A stretch of 64,000 bases of DNA, taken from NCBI RefSeq assembly GCF_040546815.1, contig NZ_JBEPOO010000001.1, positions 3,844,001 through 3,908,000 on the forward strand. Reading direction: 5' to 3'. Positions 48,169 to 57,758 of this stretch are shown one piece after another. A program made the position numbers and the translations under genes. This DNA comes from Devosia sp. 2618. Its GTDB lineage: Bacteria; Pseudomonadota; Alphaproteobacteria; Rhizobiales; Devosiaceae. Positions within the stretch are counted from its first letter, which is position 1. The number at the start of each line of letters is the position of its first letter. A model generated the notes under the pieces. That model saw nothing but the letters and a program-made list of their open reading frames with translations, made no database searches and was not told where the DNA came from.

Positions 48169-48939
48169 TTACTCGCGGTTGCCGAACAGGCGGAGCAGCA
48201 TCATGAACAGGTTGATGAAGTCGAGGTAGAGGCTCAGTGCGCCCATGATGGCGCCCTTGGCGAGCACGTCAGCGCCGTGCGACTCCGAGTAGCCTTCCTT
48301 GATCTTCTGGGTGTCGTAGGCGGTCAGGCCCACAAAGATCAGCACGCCAACAGCCGAGATGATCCATTCCATCATCGAGGACTGCAGGAAGATGTTGACC
48401 ACCGAAGCGATGATCAGGCCGATCAGGCCCATGAACAGAAAGCTGCCGATCTGGGTCAGGTCACGCTTGGTGGTGTAGCCGTAAAGGCTCATGGCACCAA
48501 AGGTCGCGGCGGTGATGAAGAACACCTTGGCGATCGACGCGTCGGTATAAACCAGGAAGATCGAGCTCAGCGACAGGCCCATGATGGCTGCGAAGGCCCA
48601 GAAGGTGGCCTGTGCGGCTGGCACGGAAAGCTTGTTGATGCCAAAGCTCAGCACCAGCACGAAGGCCAGCGGAGCAAGCATGACAACCCACTGCAGCGGG
48701 CTTGCGAACAGCAGGTAACCCCACTGGGTGACATACTGGCCATTGGCCAGCTGGCCCACGGCGGCGGCAGGATCGGTGGTGATGGCGGCAGCAGCGGCAA
48801 AGTATGCCGCAACGCCGGTCACGATCAGACCGATGCCCATGTAATTGTAAACGCGCAGCATGTAGCTGCGAAGGCCCTCGTCGATGGCCAAGGCCGAGCC
48901 GGCCCGCGCACCGAGGGTCTGACGGTCATATTCAGCCAT
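48169..48939 (-). CDS. BAX-inhibitor-1 (YbhL/YccA) family membrane protein
   Basis: 256 aa from the ATG at 48939. Seven predicted membrane helices; N-terminal RSYMLRVYNYMGIGLIVTGV and the C-terminal helices ending LSLYLDFINLFMMLLRLFGNRE, the BI-1 signature. Bacterial members are proton/calcium leak channels or modulate FtsH (YccA). Own transcription unit ended by a strong terminator. Confidence 0.93.
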   Translation of the reverse strand: MAEYDRQTLGARAGSALAIDEGLRSYMLRVYNYMGIGLIVTGVAAYFAAAAAITTDPAAAVGQLANGQYVTQWGYLLFASPLQWVVMLAPLAFVLVLSFGINKLSVPAAQATFWAFAAIMGLSLSSIFLVYTDASIAKVFFITAATFGAMSLYGYTTKRDLTQIGSFLFMGLIGLIIASVVNIFLQSSMMEWIISAVGVLIFVGLTAYDTQKIKEGYSESHGADVLAKGAIMGALSLYLDFINLFMMLLRLFGNRE

Positions 48940-49143
48940 AGTCGGTTTCCTTTCCCAATTGGAATGCGGCTCTAGCACCGCCGGTGGGCATTGGTTTGCC
49001 ACTTGCCGGTCAATATGGATGCGAGCACAAGTGTTTACAAGACTTCATGCCGCACTGCGACGAATCGACTGGCCGGCCAAGGCCACTGTGCTAGGCTCAA
49101 AGGCGAATCGCGTCACTGAATCCTTGCAGAAGAGGAGGGCCTC

Positions 49144-49683
49144 ATGCCCCGGCTCTTTACCGGCCTCGAAATTCCGGCCGATGTTGGATTTGCGCTTTCC
49201 CTCAAGCGCGGTGGGTTGACTGGGGCGCGCTGGATCGACCCCGAAAACTATCACATTACATTGAGATTTATCGGCGATGTGGACCACCATGTGGCCGACG
49301 ATGTGGCCGATAGCCTTGACCGCTTGTCGAGTTCGCTGCGCTTTTCGGTGCGGCTGACTGGCCTCGGCAGCTTTGGCGGCGACAAGCCGCGTTCGCTCTA
49401 TGCCGGGGTCGAGCCGAGCGAGGCTTTGACGCGGTTACAGGCCGCGCAGGAGCGCGTGCTGCAACGGGCGGGCCTGCCAGCCGAGGGGCGCAAATTTGTG
49501 CCCCATGTCACCCTGGCGCGGCTGCGCGGGGCAGGGCCGGAAGAGGTGGCGCGGTTCCTCTCGGAAGCGGGGCGATTCGAGCCTTTGGCCTTCCAGGTCG
49601 GGCGGTTCGTGCTGTTCTCGAGCAAGGATTCGGTGGGGGGCGGTCCCTATGTGGTGGAACAGAGTTATCCGTTGGTTGCCTGA
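49144..49683 (+). CDS. thpR: RNA 2',3'-cyclic phosphodiesterase (LigT/ThpR)
   Basis: 179 aa 2H phosphoesterase. Both catalytic HxTx motifs are present: HITL in ENYHITLRFIGDV and HVTL in FVPHVTLARLRG. The start PRLFTGLEIPADV is typical. It opens 2',3'-cyclic phosphates, historically a tRNA ligase activity. GAGGAGGG upstream of the ATG at 49144 supports the start. Confidence 0.93.
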   Translation: MPRLFTGLEIPADVGFALSLKRGGLTGARWIDPENYHITLRFIGDVDHHVADDVADSLDRLSSSLRFSVRLTGLGSFGGDKPRSLYAGVEPSEALTRLQAAQERVLQRAGLPAEGRKFVPHVTLARLRGAGPEEVARFLSEAGRFEPLAFQVGRFVLFSSKDSVGGGPYVVEQSYPLVA

Positions 49684-49700
49684 TCACAGTCACGCAAGTG

Positions 49701-49715
49701 TTAGCTGATTGTTAA
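49701..49715. promoter_or_regulatory. CtrA-type site, one mismatch
   Basis: TTAG 49701-49704, N7, TTAA 49712-49715. It lies about 170 bp ahead of the first IalB-like gene. Distance is on the long side. Confidence 0.35.
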
Positions 49716-49883
49716 CCCCAACGGCGCAAACCGGAGGTAACGGGGCTGCGTTCGCCAAATTCCCGCCGCGATTGCCTCGCTATTGATGCAAATACGGTTG
49801 GATGTGGCGGCATTTGACATCTTGGTAACCATGTTCGGGGCAGACTTCGCGGGCAGCCTCCTCCAAACCCGGGACCTTCAAGA

Positions 49884-50423
49884 ATGGGGAAGACTTTGGC
49901 AATGACGACGAAAACCGGTGGCCTTGCAGTTGGGCTCGCGGTCGGCGCGATCATGATTATGGCACCCGTTGCGCAAGCGCAGCAGGCGACAGAACTCGGC
50001 ACTTTCAATGCATGGACAGCCTGGCGGGCCACCGACGCCTCGGGCGTGATCTGCTATGTGTCGGCCACGCCGCAGAAAAGCGAGCCAGCTGGCGCCAATC
50101 GCGATCCGATCCACTTCATGATCATCCACCGCAAGGGGATGGGTACCAAGAATGAAGTGCAGACCATTATCGGTTATCCCTATAACACCACCAATGCAGG
50201 CGCGAGCGCGTCTGTCGATGGTCGATCCTATCCCATGGTCACCGAAGGGTCGGCTGCATGGCTGGCGTCGACCGGCGATGAGAGCGGGTTCGTGACGGCA
50301 TTCAAGGCCGGCAGCAGCCTTGTGATCAAGGGCACCAGCCAACGCGGCACCAATACGACTGACACTTATTCGCTCTCGGGCGCCACTGCGGCGGTCAACG
50401 CCATCGACGCGGCCTGCAAGTGA
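49884..50423 (+). CDS. Invasion-associated locus B (IalB) family protein, paralogue 1
   Basis: 179 aa with a signal peptide (GLAVGLAVGAIMIMAPVAQA); start ATG at 49884 or 49902. The mature part resembles IalB: ATELGTFNAWTAWRATD, ICYVSATPQ and the C-terminal YSLSGATAAVNAIDAACK with two Cys overall. IalB was named for Bartonella red-cell invasion, but the family is widespread in non-pathogenic Hyphomicrobiales, where its role is unknown. Followed by a second paralogue. Confidence 0.85.
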   Translation: MGKTLAMTTKTGGLAVGLAVGAIMIMAPVAQAQQATELGTFNAWTAWRATDASGVICYVSATPQKSEPAGANRDPIHFMIIHRKGMGTKNEVQTIIGYPYNTTNAGASASVDGRSYPMVTEGSAAWLASTGDESGFVTAFKAGSSLVIKGTSQRGTNTTDTYSLSGATAAVNAIDAACK

Positions 50424-50511
50424 TTTTTGGGTTGCCCCAATCGGGCGATCAGCCATATCTGGGTGGAGGGTCCGCGCGGCCCTTCGCCCTTTGCCGTTTC
50501 GAGAGGCCCTG

Positions 50512-51015
50512 ATGTTCAAGTCCGCCGTGGCGCTTTCCCTTGTCGCCAGCCTGAGCTTTACCGCCGTCGCCCACGCGCAGCAGGTGCGGCTATTGGGTGA
50601 GCATCGTGCCTGGTCCAGCTATGCGGCCAACGACGCGAACGGCGCCGTTTGCTTTGCCATGGTCAAGCCCGATACCGTGACGCCACGGCCCGATGGCTAT
50701 ACCCAGGCCTATATCTACATCACCAACCGCCCGGCCGAGCGCGTGACCACCGAGTTCAACCTCGTCGCCGGTTTCACCTTCCAGCCCGACAGCATGGCGA
50801 CGATCAATGTCAGCGGAAAAGTGTTCAACCTGTTCACCCAGAACGACGCCGCATGGCTCGACGACACCAGCCAGGCCTCAGCGCTGGCCAGCGCCATCCG
50901 CGCTGGCTCGTCCATGGTCGTCGAAGGCACCACCTCGGCCGGCATCAAGGTGACGCAGAATTACTCGCTCTCGGGCGCCACTGCCGCCCAGCAGTCGGCT
51001 GGTTCGGGCTGTTAA
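50512..51015 (+). CDS. Invasion-associated locus B (IalB) family protein, paralogue 2
   Basis: 167 aa from the ATG at 50512, signal peptide SAVALSLVASLSFTAVAHA. The mature protein shares with its neighbour the LGEHRAWSSYAANDANGAVCFAM segment, the FxxDDxSQAS region and the identical motif YSLSGATAA near the C-terminus. Likely a tandem duplicate, 88 bp apart and in the same direction. Confidence 0.85.
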   Translation: MFKSAVALSLVASLSFTAVAHAQQVRLLGEHRAWSSYAANDANGAVCFAMVKPDTVTPRPDGYTQAYIYITNRPAERVTTEFNLVAGFTFQPDSMATINVSGKVFNLFTQNDAAWLDDTSQASALASAIRAGSSMVVEGTTSAGIKVTQNYSLSGATAAQQSAGSGC

Positions 51016-51036
51016 GCGTTTCGCATCCGCGATCGG

Positions 51037-51155
51037 TCCCCTCGCCCCTCAGGGGAGAGGGCTAGGGTGAGGGGTGAAGGCCCCTCGGCTTAAGCACCAC
51101 GTCTGAACCCCTCACCCGGCGCTGACGCGCCGACCTCTCCCCTCAGGGCGAGGTG
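51037..51155. repeat. REP/BIME-like palindromic element, family A copy 3
   Basis: Opens with a short module (CCCCTCAGGGGAGAGGGCTAGG) and closes with a long one (CGGCGCTGACGCGCCGACC). Inner arms GAGGGGT...ACCCCTC pair. Between the second IalB-like gene and rlmN, same direction. Confidence 0.85.
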
Positions 51156-51270
51156 AAGGGCGCTCCGCACCTGGCGCACATCGGCCTCCCGCTAGCGTGA
51201 CTTTGCCTAAACTCTCCCCATATGCTATTGGCCGCGCCACTCCCGCAGTTTCCGGACCTTTCGCCACGCC

Positions 51271-52476
51271 ATGAGCATTGCGCTGAACCTTGACCATTCG
51301 ACCGCCCTTCGCCCTGCTGCGACCAGCCGGCCGTCGCTGATCGGCCTCAGCAAGCCACAGCTGGCCGAGGCGCTGACCACAGCCGGTATCGCTTCCGACA
51401 AAGAGGCGCGCATGCGCGCCAACCAGTTGTGGAACTGGCTCTATGTCAATGGCACCACCGATTTCGAGCGCATGACCAATGTGGCCAAGCCCGTGCGTCA
51501 GCGGCTCAGCGATACGTTCAATCTCGACCGCCCGGAAATCGTCACCGAACAGGTGTCGACCGATGGCACGCGCAAATGGCTGTTCCGCTTCCGCGATCCG
51601 GCAAATCCGAACTACCCGCCGGTTGAAGTCGAAACCGTCTATATTCCCGAGCAGGATCGCGGCACGCTCTGCGTCTCTTCCCAGGTTGGTTGCACGCTGA
51701 CCTGCTCGTTCTGCCATACCGGCACGCAAAAGCTGGTCCGCAACCTGACGGCTGGCGAAATTCTTGGCCAGATCCTGATGGCGCGCGAGCGTCTCGGTGA
51801 TTTCCCCGGCGGTTCGCGTCCCGACGATGGCGGCCTTGTGCCGGCCGAGGGCACCCGCGCCATCACCAATATCGTGATGATGGGCATGGGCGAGCCGCTC
51901 TATAACTATGACAACGTCAAGCAGGCGCTGCTGATCGCTTCGGCTGGCGACGGCATGAGCCTGTCCAAGCGCCGCATCACGCTCTCGACTTCGGGCGTCG
52001 TGCCCTTCATCGAGCCGACTGGTCGCGAGATCGACGTCATGCTGGCCATTTCGCTGCATGCCACCAACAATGATCTGCGCGACGTGCTGGTGCCGATCAA
52101 CAAGAAGTGGCCGCTCGAGGAATTGCTCGAAGCCTGCCGCACCTATCCGGGCGTGTCGAACGCCCGCCGCATCACTTTTGAATATGTGATGCTCGACGGC
52201 ATCAATGACAGCGATGCCGAAGCGCGCGAACTGGTGCGGTTGCTGGCTGGCATTCCGGCCAAGATCAACCTCATCCCGTTCAACCCCTGGCCCGGCGCCA
52301 ACTATGGCACCTCGCCGTCGTCGCGCATCGAACGCTTTGCCGACATCGTCAACAAGGCCGGCTATGCCAGCCCCGTCCGCACCCCCCGCGGCCGCGATAT
52401 CTTCGCCGCCTGCGGCCAGCTCAAGAGCGAAAGCGAACGCCTGAGCAAGAAAGACCGCGAAGCACTGGCTGGGTAG
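51271..52476 (+). CDS. rlmN: 23S rRNA (adenine2503-C2)/tRNA methyltransferase RlmN
   Basis: 401 aa radical-SAM enzyme. The cluster motif CxxxCxxC is CTLTCSFC, followed by [31 protein letters not shown] and the catalytic Cys355-type region [22 protein letters not shown] (region) are present. Full length, starting with [14 protein letters not shown]. It modifies A2503 and some tRNAs. Confidence 0.96.
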   Translation: MSIALNLDHSTALRPAATSRPSLIGLSKPQLAEALTTAGIASDKEARMRANQLWNWLYVNGTTDFERMTNVAKPVRQRLSDTFNLDRPEIVTEQVSTDGTRKWLFRFRDPANPNYPPVEVETVYIPEQDRGTLCVSSQVGCTLTCSFCHTGTQKLVRNLTAGEILGQILMARERLGDFPGGSRPDDGGLVPAEGTRAITNIVMMGMGEPLYNYDNVKQALLIASAGDGMSLSKRRITLSTSGVVPFIEPTGREIDVMLAISLHATNNDLRDVLVPINKKWPLEELLEACRTYPGVSNARRITFEYVMLDGINDSDAEARELVRLLAGIPAKINLIPFNPWPGANYGTSPSSRIERFADIVNKAGYASPVRTPRGRDIFAACGQLKSESERLSKKDREALAG

Positions 52477-52492
52477 GATTGTTCCCTCTTTT

Positions 52493-52650
52493 CACCTCGC
52501 CCCTCAGGGGAGAGGTCGACGCGTCAGCGTCGGGTGAGGGGTGCAGTGCTTCAGCATCCACCCCCCATCAGCATGGCAATGATGCCAAGCTGAGAGATAT
52601 CGCGCCTTGTGACCCCTCACCCTAGCCCTCTCCTCTGAGGGGCGAGGGGA
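52493..52650. repeat. REP/BIME-like palindromic element, family A copy 4
   Basis: Left long module (CACCTCGCCCCTCAGGGGAG then GTCGACGCGTCAGCGTCGGGTG) and right short module (CCCTAGCCCTCTCC...GAGGGGCGAGG). The central part has extra AGCATGGCAATGATGCCAAGCT inverted sequence. It lies between rlmN and the Pmp3 gene. Confidence 0.85.
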
Positions 52651-52666
52651 CCTGTTCGGTGGCATC

Positions 52667-52825
52667 CTACTTCCGCGTGATCACCCAGACAGCGTGGATC
52701 AGGCCCGGAAAATACCCCAGCAGGGTCAGCAGGATATTGAGCCAGAATTGCAGGCCCAGGCCGACCTGCAGGAAAACGCCAACTGGCGGGATGATCACCG
52801 ACAAGATGATGCGAACGACGTCCAT
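52667..52825 (-). CDS. YqaE/Pmp3-family membrane peptide
   Basis: 52 aa, below usual ORF cut-offs. Two hydrophobic helices: IILSVIIPPVGVFLQVGLGL and LNILLTLLGYFPGLIHAVWV. The IIPPVGVFLQ and LGYFPGLIHA motifs are the Pmp3/YqaE signature. Members are linked to membrane potential and salt stress in yeast and plants; the bacterial function is unclear. Confidence 0.93.
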   Translation of the reverse strand: MDVVRIILSVIIPPVGVFLQVGLGLQFWLNILLTLLGYFPGLIHAVWVITRK

Positions 52826-52877
52826 GGATTGCCCCTTGTTTTAGAGCGAGGCAAACGAATGGATCGGCGAAACGTTC

Positions 52878-53522
52878 CTACTTGCGACCTTCGGCCAGCA
52901 GAATAGTTGCCGCGAACGCCAAGAACACCGCAGCAAAGCTCCAGTTGAGCGCTTTGGCCACCCATTTGTTTGTCTGCAGCGTTTTGGTCAGCCATTCGGC
53001 GAAGAGCACGATGCCGATGACAATCGGCAGCGAGATCAGCACGAATTCAAAGCCGAGGAAGACCAGCTTGCTGGCGGCGGCCGGATCGTCGGCCGAAACG
53101 AACTGGGGCAGGAAGGTCACGAAAAACAGCGCGACCTTGGGATTGGTCAGGTTGATGCCCAGCCCGGTCATGTAGCTTTGCGCAAAGCTGGGCTGTTTGC
53201 CGCCGGCCTTGGGCACCAGCATGCTGCCGCTATCGCGGATCGCCTGAATGGCCAGCCAGATCAGGTAGAGCGCGCCAACGATCTTGAGGGCCCAGAAGGC
53301 AGCAGGGGCGGCAACGATCAGCACCGAAATACCAAAGGCCACCAGCATCGTGTGGACCGCAATGCCGGTCAGCGCGCCCAGCACCGTCGCAAAGCCATGG
53401 CTGCGCCCCCAGTTGATGGTGCGCGAGATAAACAGCGCCATATCGGGGCCCGGGGTGATCGCCAGCACCAGCGCGGCGACGGCAAAGGTCAGCATAACCG
53501 ACAGATCGGGAAGAAAGGCCAT
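52878..53522 (-). CDS. LysE/RhtB-family amino-acid exporter
   Basis: 214 aa, six predicted helices. N-terminal ALVLAITPGPDMALFISRT is the family signature, and GINLTNPKVALFFVTFLPQF is the second. Exports amino acids such as threonine, lysine or homoserine lactone; substrate not predictable. It is just downstream of the Lrp-type gene on the same strand? No: that gene is upstream (53548-54012), also minus, 25 bp away, so Lrp may control this exporter. Confidence 0.92.
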   Translation of the reverse strand: MAFLPDLSVMLTFAVAALVLAITPGPDMALFISRTINWGRSHGFATVLGALTGIAVHTMLVAFGISVLIVAAPAAFWALKIVGALYLIWLAIQAIRDSGSMLVPKAGGKQPSFAQSYMTGLGINLTNPKVALFFVTFLPQFVSADDPAAASKLVFLGFEFVLISLPIVIGIVLFAEWLTKTLQTNKWVAKALNWSFAAVFLAFAATILLAEGRK

Positions 53523-53547
53523 AGTCTACTCCAGCGCGATCGTCCGC

Positions 53548-54012
53548 CTAAATCGGCAGCTCGTTGCTTTTCTTGATGGTTTCCATCGGCACATCCGTCT
53601 TGACGCTTTGCACGCTGGGAATGCGGGTCAGGTGGTCGGACTGGAAGCGCCAATAGGCATGCAGATCTGCTGTAACAACTCGCATGATCGCGTCGCATTC
53701 GCCAGTGGTCAGATAGCACTCGACCACCTCGGGGAATTTGCGCACGGTTTCGGCAAATTGCTGGGTAATGGCGGCGTCCTGCGTCTTGAACCAGACGCGC
53801 ACGAACACCGTCAGCCCCAGCCCGACAAGCGGGCCGTTGAGCACGGCGACATATTGGCCAATGACGCCGCTTTCTTCGAGCAGCTTTACCCGACGCAGGC
53901 AGGGGGAGGGGGAGAGCCCCACTTCATTGGCCAGCTCAACGTTGGAGATGCGGCCATTGCGCTGCAGGGAGCGCAAGATACGGCGGTCAATGGCATCCAG
54001 TGTTTCTGGCAT
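53548..54012 (-). CDS. Lrp/AsnC-family transcriptional regulator
   Basis: 154 aa. N-terminal [33 protein letters not shown], then the RAM ligand domain with [21 protein letters not shown]. LysE-type exporters are commonly controlled by adjacent Lrp or LysG regulators; the 25-bp spacing to the exporter fits such a unit. Ligand unknown. Divergent from argG. Confidence 0.92.
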   Translation of the reverse strand: MPETLDAIDRRILRSLQRNGRISNVELANEVGLSPSPCLRRVKLLEESGVIGQYVAVLNGPLVGLGLTVFVRVWFKTQDAAITQQFAETVRKFPEVVECYLTTGECDAIMRVVTADLHAYWRFQSDHLTRIPSVQSVKTDVPMETIKKSNELPI

Positions 54013-54142
54013 GAAGTGCGGCCTATCAATAAACTATTGGCATATTCTGCCAGAAAGTTCCGCCAATGTGAAGGAATCGCAAGATTGTTGCGTGGCGTCT
54101 GGCTTATCCTGTCGGCATACTAGTTCTGGGGACTTAAATCTC

Positions 54143-55366
54143 GTGGCAAAAGACATCAAGAAGGTCGTGCTGGCCTATTCGGGCGGGCTCGACACCTCGA
54201 TCATTCTCAAGTGGTTGCAGGAAACCTACAATTGCGAAGTGGTGACCTTCACCGCCGATCTGGGGCAGGGCGAAGAGCTCGAGCCCGCGCGCAAGAAGGC
54301 CGAAATGTTCGGCATCAAGGATATCCGCATCGAGGACCTGCGCGAAGAGTTCGTGCGCGACTTCGTGTTCCCGATGTTCCGCGCCAATACGGTATATGAA
54401 GGCCAGTACCTGCTCGGCACCTCGATTGCCCGTCCACTGATCGCCAAGCGTCTGGTCGAAATCGCCCAGGAAACCGGCGCCGATGCCATTTCCCATGGCG
54501 CGACCGGCAAGGGCAATGACCAGGTTCGGTTCGAACTGACCGCCAATGCGCTCGATCCCTCGATCAAGGTCATCGCGCCATGGCGCGAATGGGACCTGCG
54601 CAGCCGCACCCAGCTGCTCGACTATGCCGAGCGCAACCAGATCCCGATTGCCAAGGACAAGCGCGGCGAAGCCCCGTTCTCGGTCGACGCAAACCTGCTG
54701 CACACCTCGTCGGAGGGCATGGTGCTGGAAGATCCAGCCGTGCCGGCGCCAGACTATGTCGCGCAGCGCACGGTCAATCCGGAAGACGCACCAAACGAAG
54801 CCGAAATCATCGTCATCGGTTTTGAAAAGGGTGACCCGGTCTCGATCAATGGCGAAAAGCTGTCGCCCGCCGAATTGCTGACCAAGCTCAACGAGCTGGG
54901 CGGCAAGCATGGCGTCGGCCGTCTCGATCTGGTTGAAAACCGGTTCGTCGGCATGAAGTCGCGCGGTCTTTACGAGACCCCCGGTGGCTCGATCATTCTG
55001 GTCGCCCATCGCGGCATCGAATCGATCACGCTCGACCGTGGTGAAGCTCACCTCAAGGATGAGCTGATGCCAAAGTATGCCGAGCTGATCTATAATGGCT
55101 TCTGGTTCTCGCCAGAGCGCGAAATGCTGCAGGCCCTGATCGACAAGAGCCAGGAATATGTGACCGGCGACGTGACGGTGAAGCTCTATAAGGGCAGCGC
55201 CAATGTCATCGCCCGTAGCTCGCCATACTCGCTCTATTCGATGGATCTGGTGACCTTCGAAGAAGGCGCAGTCGCCTACGACCATAAGGACGCCGAGGGC
55301 TTCATCCGCCTCAATGGTCTGCGTCTCAAGACCTGGGCGGCCCGTAACGCCAAGGCACGCGGCTAA
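54143..55366 (+). CDS. argG: Argininosuccinate synthase
   Basis: 407 aa from the GTG at 54143. It condenses citrulline and aspartate using ATP. The N-terminal P-loop-like [32 protein letters not shown] and [11 protein letters not shown] are intact; the C-terminal segments [14 protein letters not shown] and [21 protein letters not shown] fit. Full length. A lone gene with no arginine neighbours. Confidence 0.97.
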   Translation: MAKDIKKVVLAYSGGLDTSIILKWLQETYNCEVVTFTADLGQGEELEPARKKAEMFGIKDIRIEDLREEFVRDFVFPMFRANTVYEGQYLLGTSIARPLIAKRLVEIAQETGADAISHGATGKGNDQVRFELTANALDPSIKVIAPWREWDLRSRTQLLDYAERNQIPIAKDKRGEAPFSVDANLLHTSSEGMVLEDPAVPAPDYVAQRTVNPEDAPNEAEIIVIGFEKGDPVSINGEKLSPAELLTKLNELGGKHGVGRLDLVENRFVGMKSRGLYETPGGSIILVAHRGIESITLDRGEAHLKDELMPKYAELIYNGFWFSPEREMLQALIDKSQEYVTGDVTVKLYKGSANVIARSSPYSLYSMDLVTFEEGAVAYDHKDAEGFIRLNGLRLKTWAARNAKARG

Positions 55367-55420
55367 ATCTGGCGAATTCGTGGTGGGCGGCAGTCACTTG
55401 TTGCCCATCACCCATCCCGC

Positions 55421-55435
55421 TTAAATACTCGTTAA
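55421..55435. promoter_or_regulatory. Exact CtrA-type site upstream of the GGDEF-EAL gene
   Basis: TTAA 55421-55424, ATACTCG, TTAA 55432-55435, i.e. TTAA-N7-TTAA. It is 61 bp before the GTG start of the gene, compatible with a promoter-proximal operator. Confidence 0.6.
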
Positions 55436-55496
55436 CGGGTAACGTCTAGCGTTCGCTCCAGCGTCGTGCCCAAGCATTGGTACTGGAGAAGAACGA

Positions 55497-57626
55497 GTGC
55501 GCGCAGAAGACGCCGTTAGCGTTGGAGAGTTGGCCGAGGCCGTGCTGCTCGATGCTGCGCTCGAAAACATCCCTTATGGCTTTTGTGTTTGGTCCCCCCA
55601 GTTCCGACTGGTGATGTGGAACAAAAACTGGCGCGACATCTATGGCTTCACCCTCGAAGACGTACGCCGGGGCATGACGCTCGAAGACGTGGTGCAGCTG
55701 TCCCACAAGCTGGGCAACCACGCGTCGCAGGATGCCAGCGCCTTTTACGAGAGCTATACCAGCGAGCTGCTGGCCAATCGCGATGGCGAGCGGGCGCGCA
55801 GCCGCGAAGTGGTGCATGGCGGGCGGACCATTGAAACCGCCAATATCTATTCCGACAGCCTTGGCTGGGTGGTCACCCACGAGGACATTACCGACGAGAT
55901 CAAGCGCACCGAGGTCGTTCAGAAGCGCAAGCTGGAGCTGGAACGGCAAAACATCCGGCTCGACGCCGCCGTCAATAATATCAGCCAGGGCCTGTGCATG
56001 ATGGACGCCAAGGGGCGGTTGGTCATCTGCAACGAGCCCTATGCGCGGATTTACAATCTTCCGCTCAACCTGCTCAAGCCCGGCACCCAGCTCGAACGCA
56101 TCCTTGGCCATCTGTTTGATGAGGGTATGAGCGCTGGCGGCACACGCGAGGAGTATATCGCCTGGCGTCGCGACGTGATCTCACGCCGCGAATATGGCAA
56201 GACCGTCCATGAGTTGGGCAATCGTACCATCATGATGCAGCACCATCCCATGAAGGATGGCGGCTGGGTCTCGACCCATGAAGACATTACCGAGCAGCGC
56301 CAGAACGAAGCGCGCATCCGCCACCTGGCGCGGCACGATGCGCTGACCGACCTGCCCAACCGTATCGAATTTCTGGAGCAGATGGCCAAAACCGAAGCTG
56401 GGCTCAGCCGCGGCGAAAAGGCGGCCGTGCTCTATATCGACCTCGACCACTTCAAGGCGGTCAACGATACGCTGGGCCATGCGGTGGGTGACGAGGTCAT
56501 CAAGCAGGCCTCGGCCCGCCTATGGGGCACGACGCGCGAGACTGATGTTCTGGCGCGGTTGGGTGGTGACGAATTTGCGCTCCTGATGCGGCCTATTGAA
56601 TCGGCCAGCGATGCCGCCAAGATTGCCGATCGCATCATCAAGTCGATCGGTACACCAATGGTGATTGGTGGCCAGCAGATCGAAATCGGCGCCAGCGTCG
56701 GCATCGCGGTGGGGCCGGGCGACGGGGTCAAGACCGATACCCTGGTCAAAAATGCCGATCTGGCGCTCTACAAGGCCAAGAGCGAAGGCCGCTCAACCTA
56801 CCATTTCTTTGAATCGGGCATGGATGCAGAACTCCAGCAACGCCGCTCGATTGAAGCTGGCTTGCGGCTGGCGCTGCAGCGCAATGAACTGCGCCTGATG
56901 TATCAGCCGCTGCTGGGACTGGACGAAAACCGCGTCACCTGTGTCGAGGCGCTGCTGCGCTGGGATCACGAGGGGCGCACCATTTCGCCCACCGAATTTA
57001 TCCCCATCGCCGAAGAAACCGGGCTGATCGTTGCCATCGGCGAATGGGTGCTGCACGAAGCGATCCGCACCGCCGCGACCTGGCCGGGCGATGTCCGCGT
57101 GGCGGTCAACCTCTCCTCGTTGCAGTTCAAGAGCCGCGAACTGCTCAGCGCCGTCAAAACCGCGCTCGCCGATGCCCGCCTGCCGGCAACGCGGCTGGAA
57201 CTGGAAATCACCGAGTCGCTGCTGCTGGCCGAAAACGACGCCAATCTGCAGGTGCTGCACGAATTGCGCGCCATTGGCGTACGCATCTCGCTCGATGACT
57301 TCGGCACCGGCTATTCATCGCTGAGCTATCTGCGAAGCTTCCCCTTCGACAAGATCAAGATTGACCGCTCCTTCATGCGCGATCTGACCAGCCGGGTGGA
57401 TAGCCAGGCTATCATCAAGGCCGTCATTGGTCTGGGTCAGTCGCTGGGCATGTCGACGACCGCCGAGGGCGTCGAAACCCAAGAACAGCTCGATATGGTG
57501 CGGGCGCAGGGCGCTTCGGAAGTGCAGGGGTTCCTGTTCTCGCCGCCGCTGCCACCAGCGGCTCTGGCGCATCTGCTGCATTCCGATGCCGTCAAATCGC
57601 ACCTCAACCAGAAAAAAGCCTCCTGA
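55497..57626 (+). CDS. PAS-PAS-GGDEF-EAL c-di-GMP signalling protein
   Basis: 709 aa, GTG start with TGGAG upstream. Two PAS-type segments are at about residues 10-130 and 145-270 (each ends in THEDIT). The GGDEF domain has RLGGDEFALLMRP near residue 355, so the diguanylate cyclase site is intact. The EAL domain starts CVEALLRWDHEGRTISP near 483 and includes DDFGTGYSSLSYL and FDKIKIDRSF, complete. Whether it makes or degrades c-di-GMP cannot be told. No membrane segment. Confidence 0.94.
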   Translation: MRAEDAVSVGELAEAVLLDAALENIPYGFCVWSPQFRLVMWNKNWRDIYGFTLEDVRRGMTLEDVVQLSHKLGNHASQDASAFYESYTSELLANRDGERARSREVVHGGRTIETANIYSDSLGWVVTHEDITDEIKRTEVVQKRKLELERQNIRLDAAVNNISQGLCMMDAKGRLVICNEPYARIYNLPLNLLKPGTQLERILGHLFDEGMSAGGTREEYIAWRRDVISRREYGKTVHELGNRTIMMQHHPMKDGGWVSTHEDITEQRQNEARIRHLARHDALTDLPNRIEFLEQMAKTEAGLSRGEKAAVLYIDLDHFKAVNDTLGHAVGDEVIKQASARLWGTTRETDVLARLGGDEFALLMRPIESASDAAKIADRIIKSIGTPMVIGGQQIEIGASVGIAVGPGDGVKTDTLVKNADLALYKAKSEGRSTYHFFESGMDAELQQRRSIEAGLRLALQRNELRLMYQPLLGLDENRVTCVEALLRWDHEGRTISPTEFIPIAEETGLIVAIGEWVLHEAIRTAATWPGDVRVAVNLSSLQFKSRELLSAVKTALADARLPATRLELEITESLLLAENDANLQVLHELRAIGVRISLDDFGTGYSSLSYLRSFPFDKIKIDRSFMRDLTSRVDSQAIIKAVIGLGQSLGMSTTAEGVETQEQLDMVRAQGASEVQGFLFSPPLPPAALAHLLHSDAVKSHLNQKKAS

Positions 57627-57758
57627 CGCGGGCGTACGGTTCTGGCGCGGGTTTAGTTTCGCGCACATTGTCACATAAGCCTCTGTTCTGACCGAAACCT
57701 GCCGGCGGGCGATCCCGTAGCTTTGCTTAGTTGCACAGCTCCACGGGAGAATTCGACC

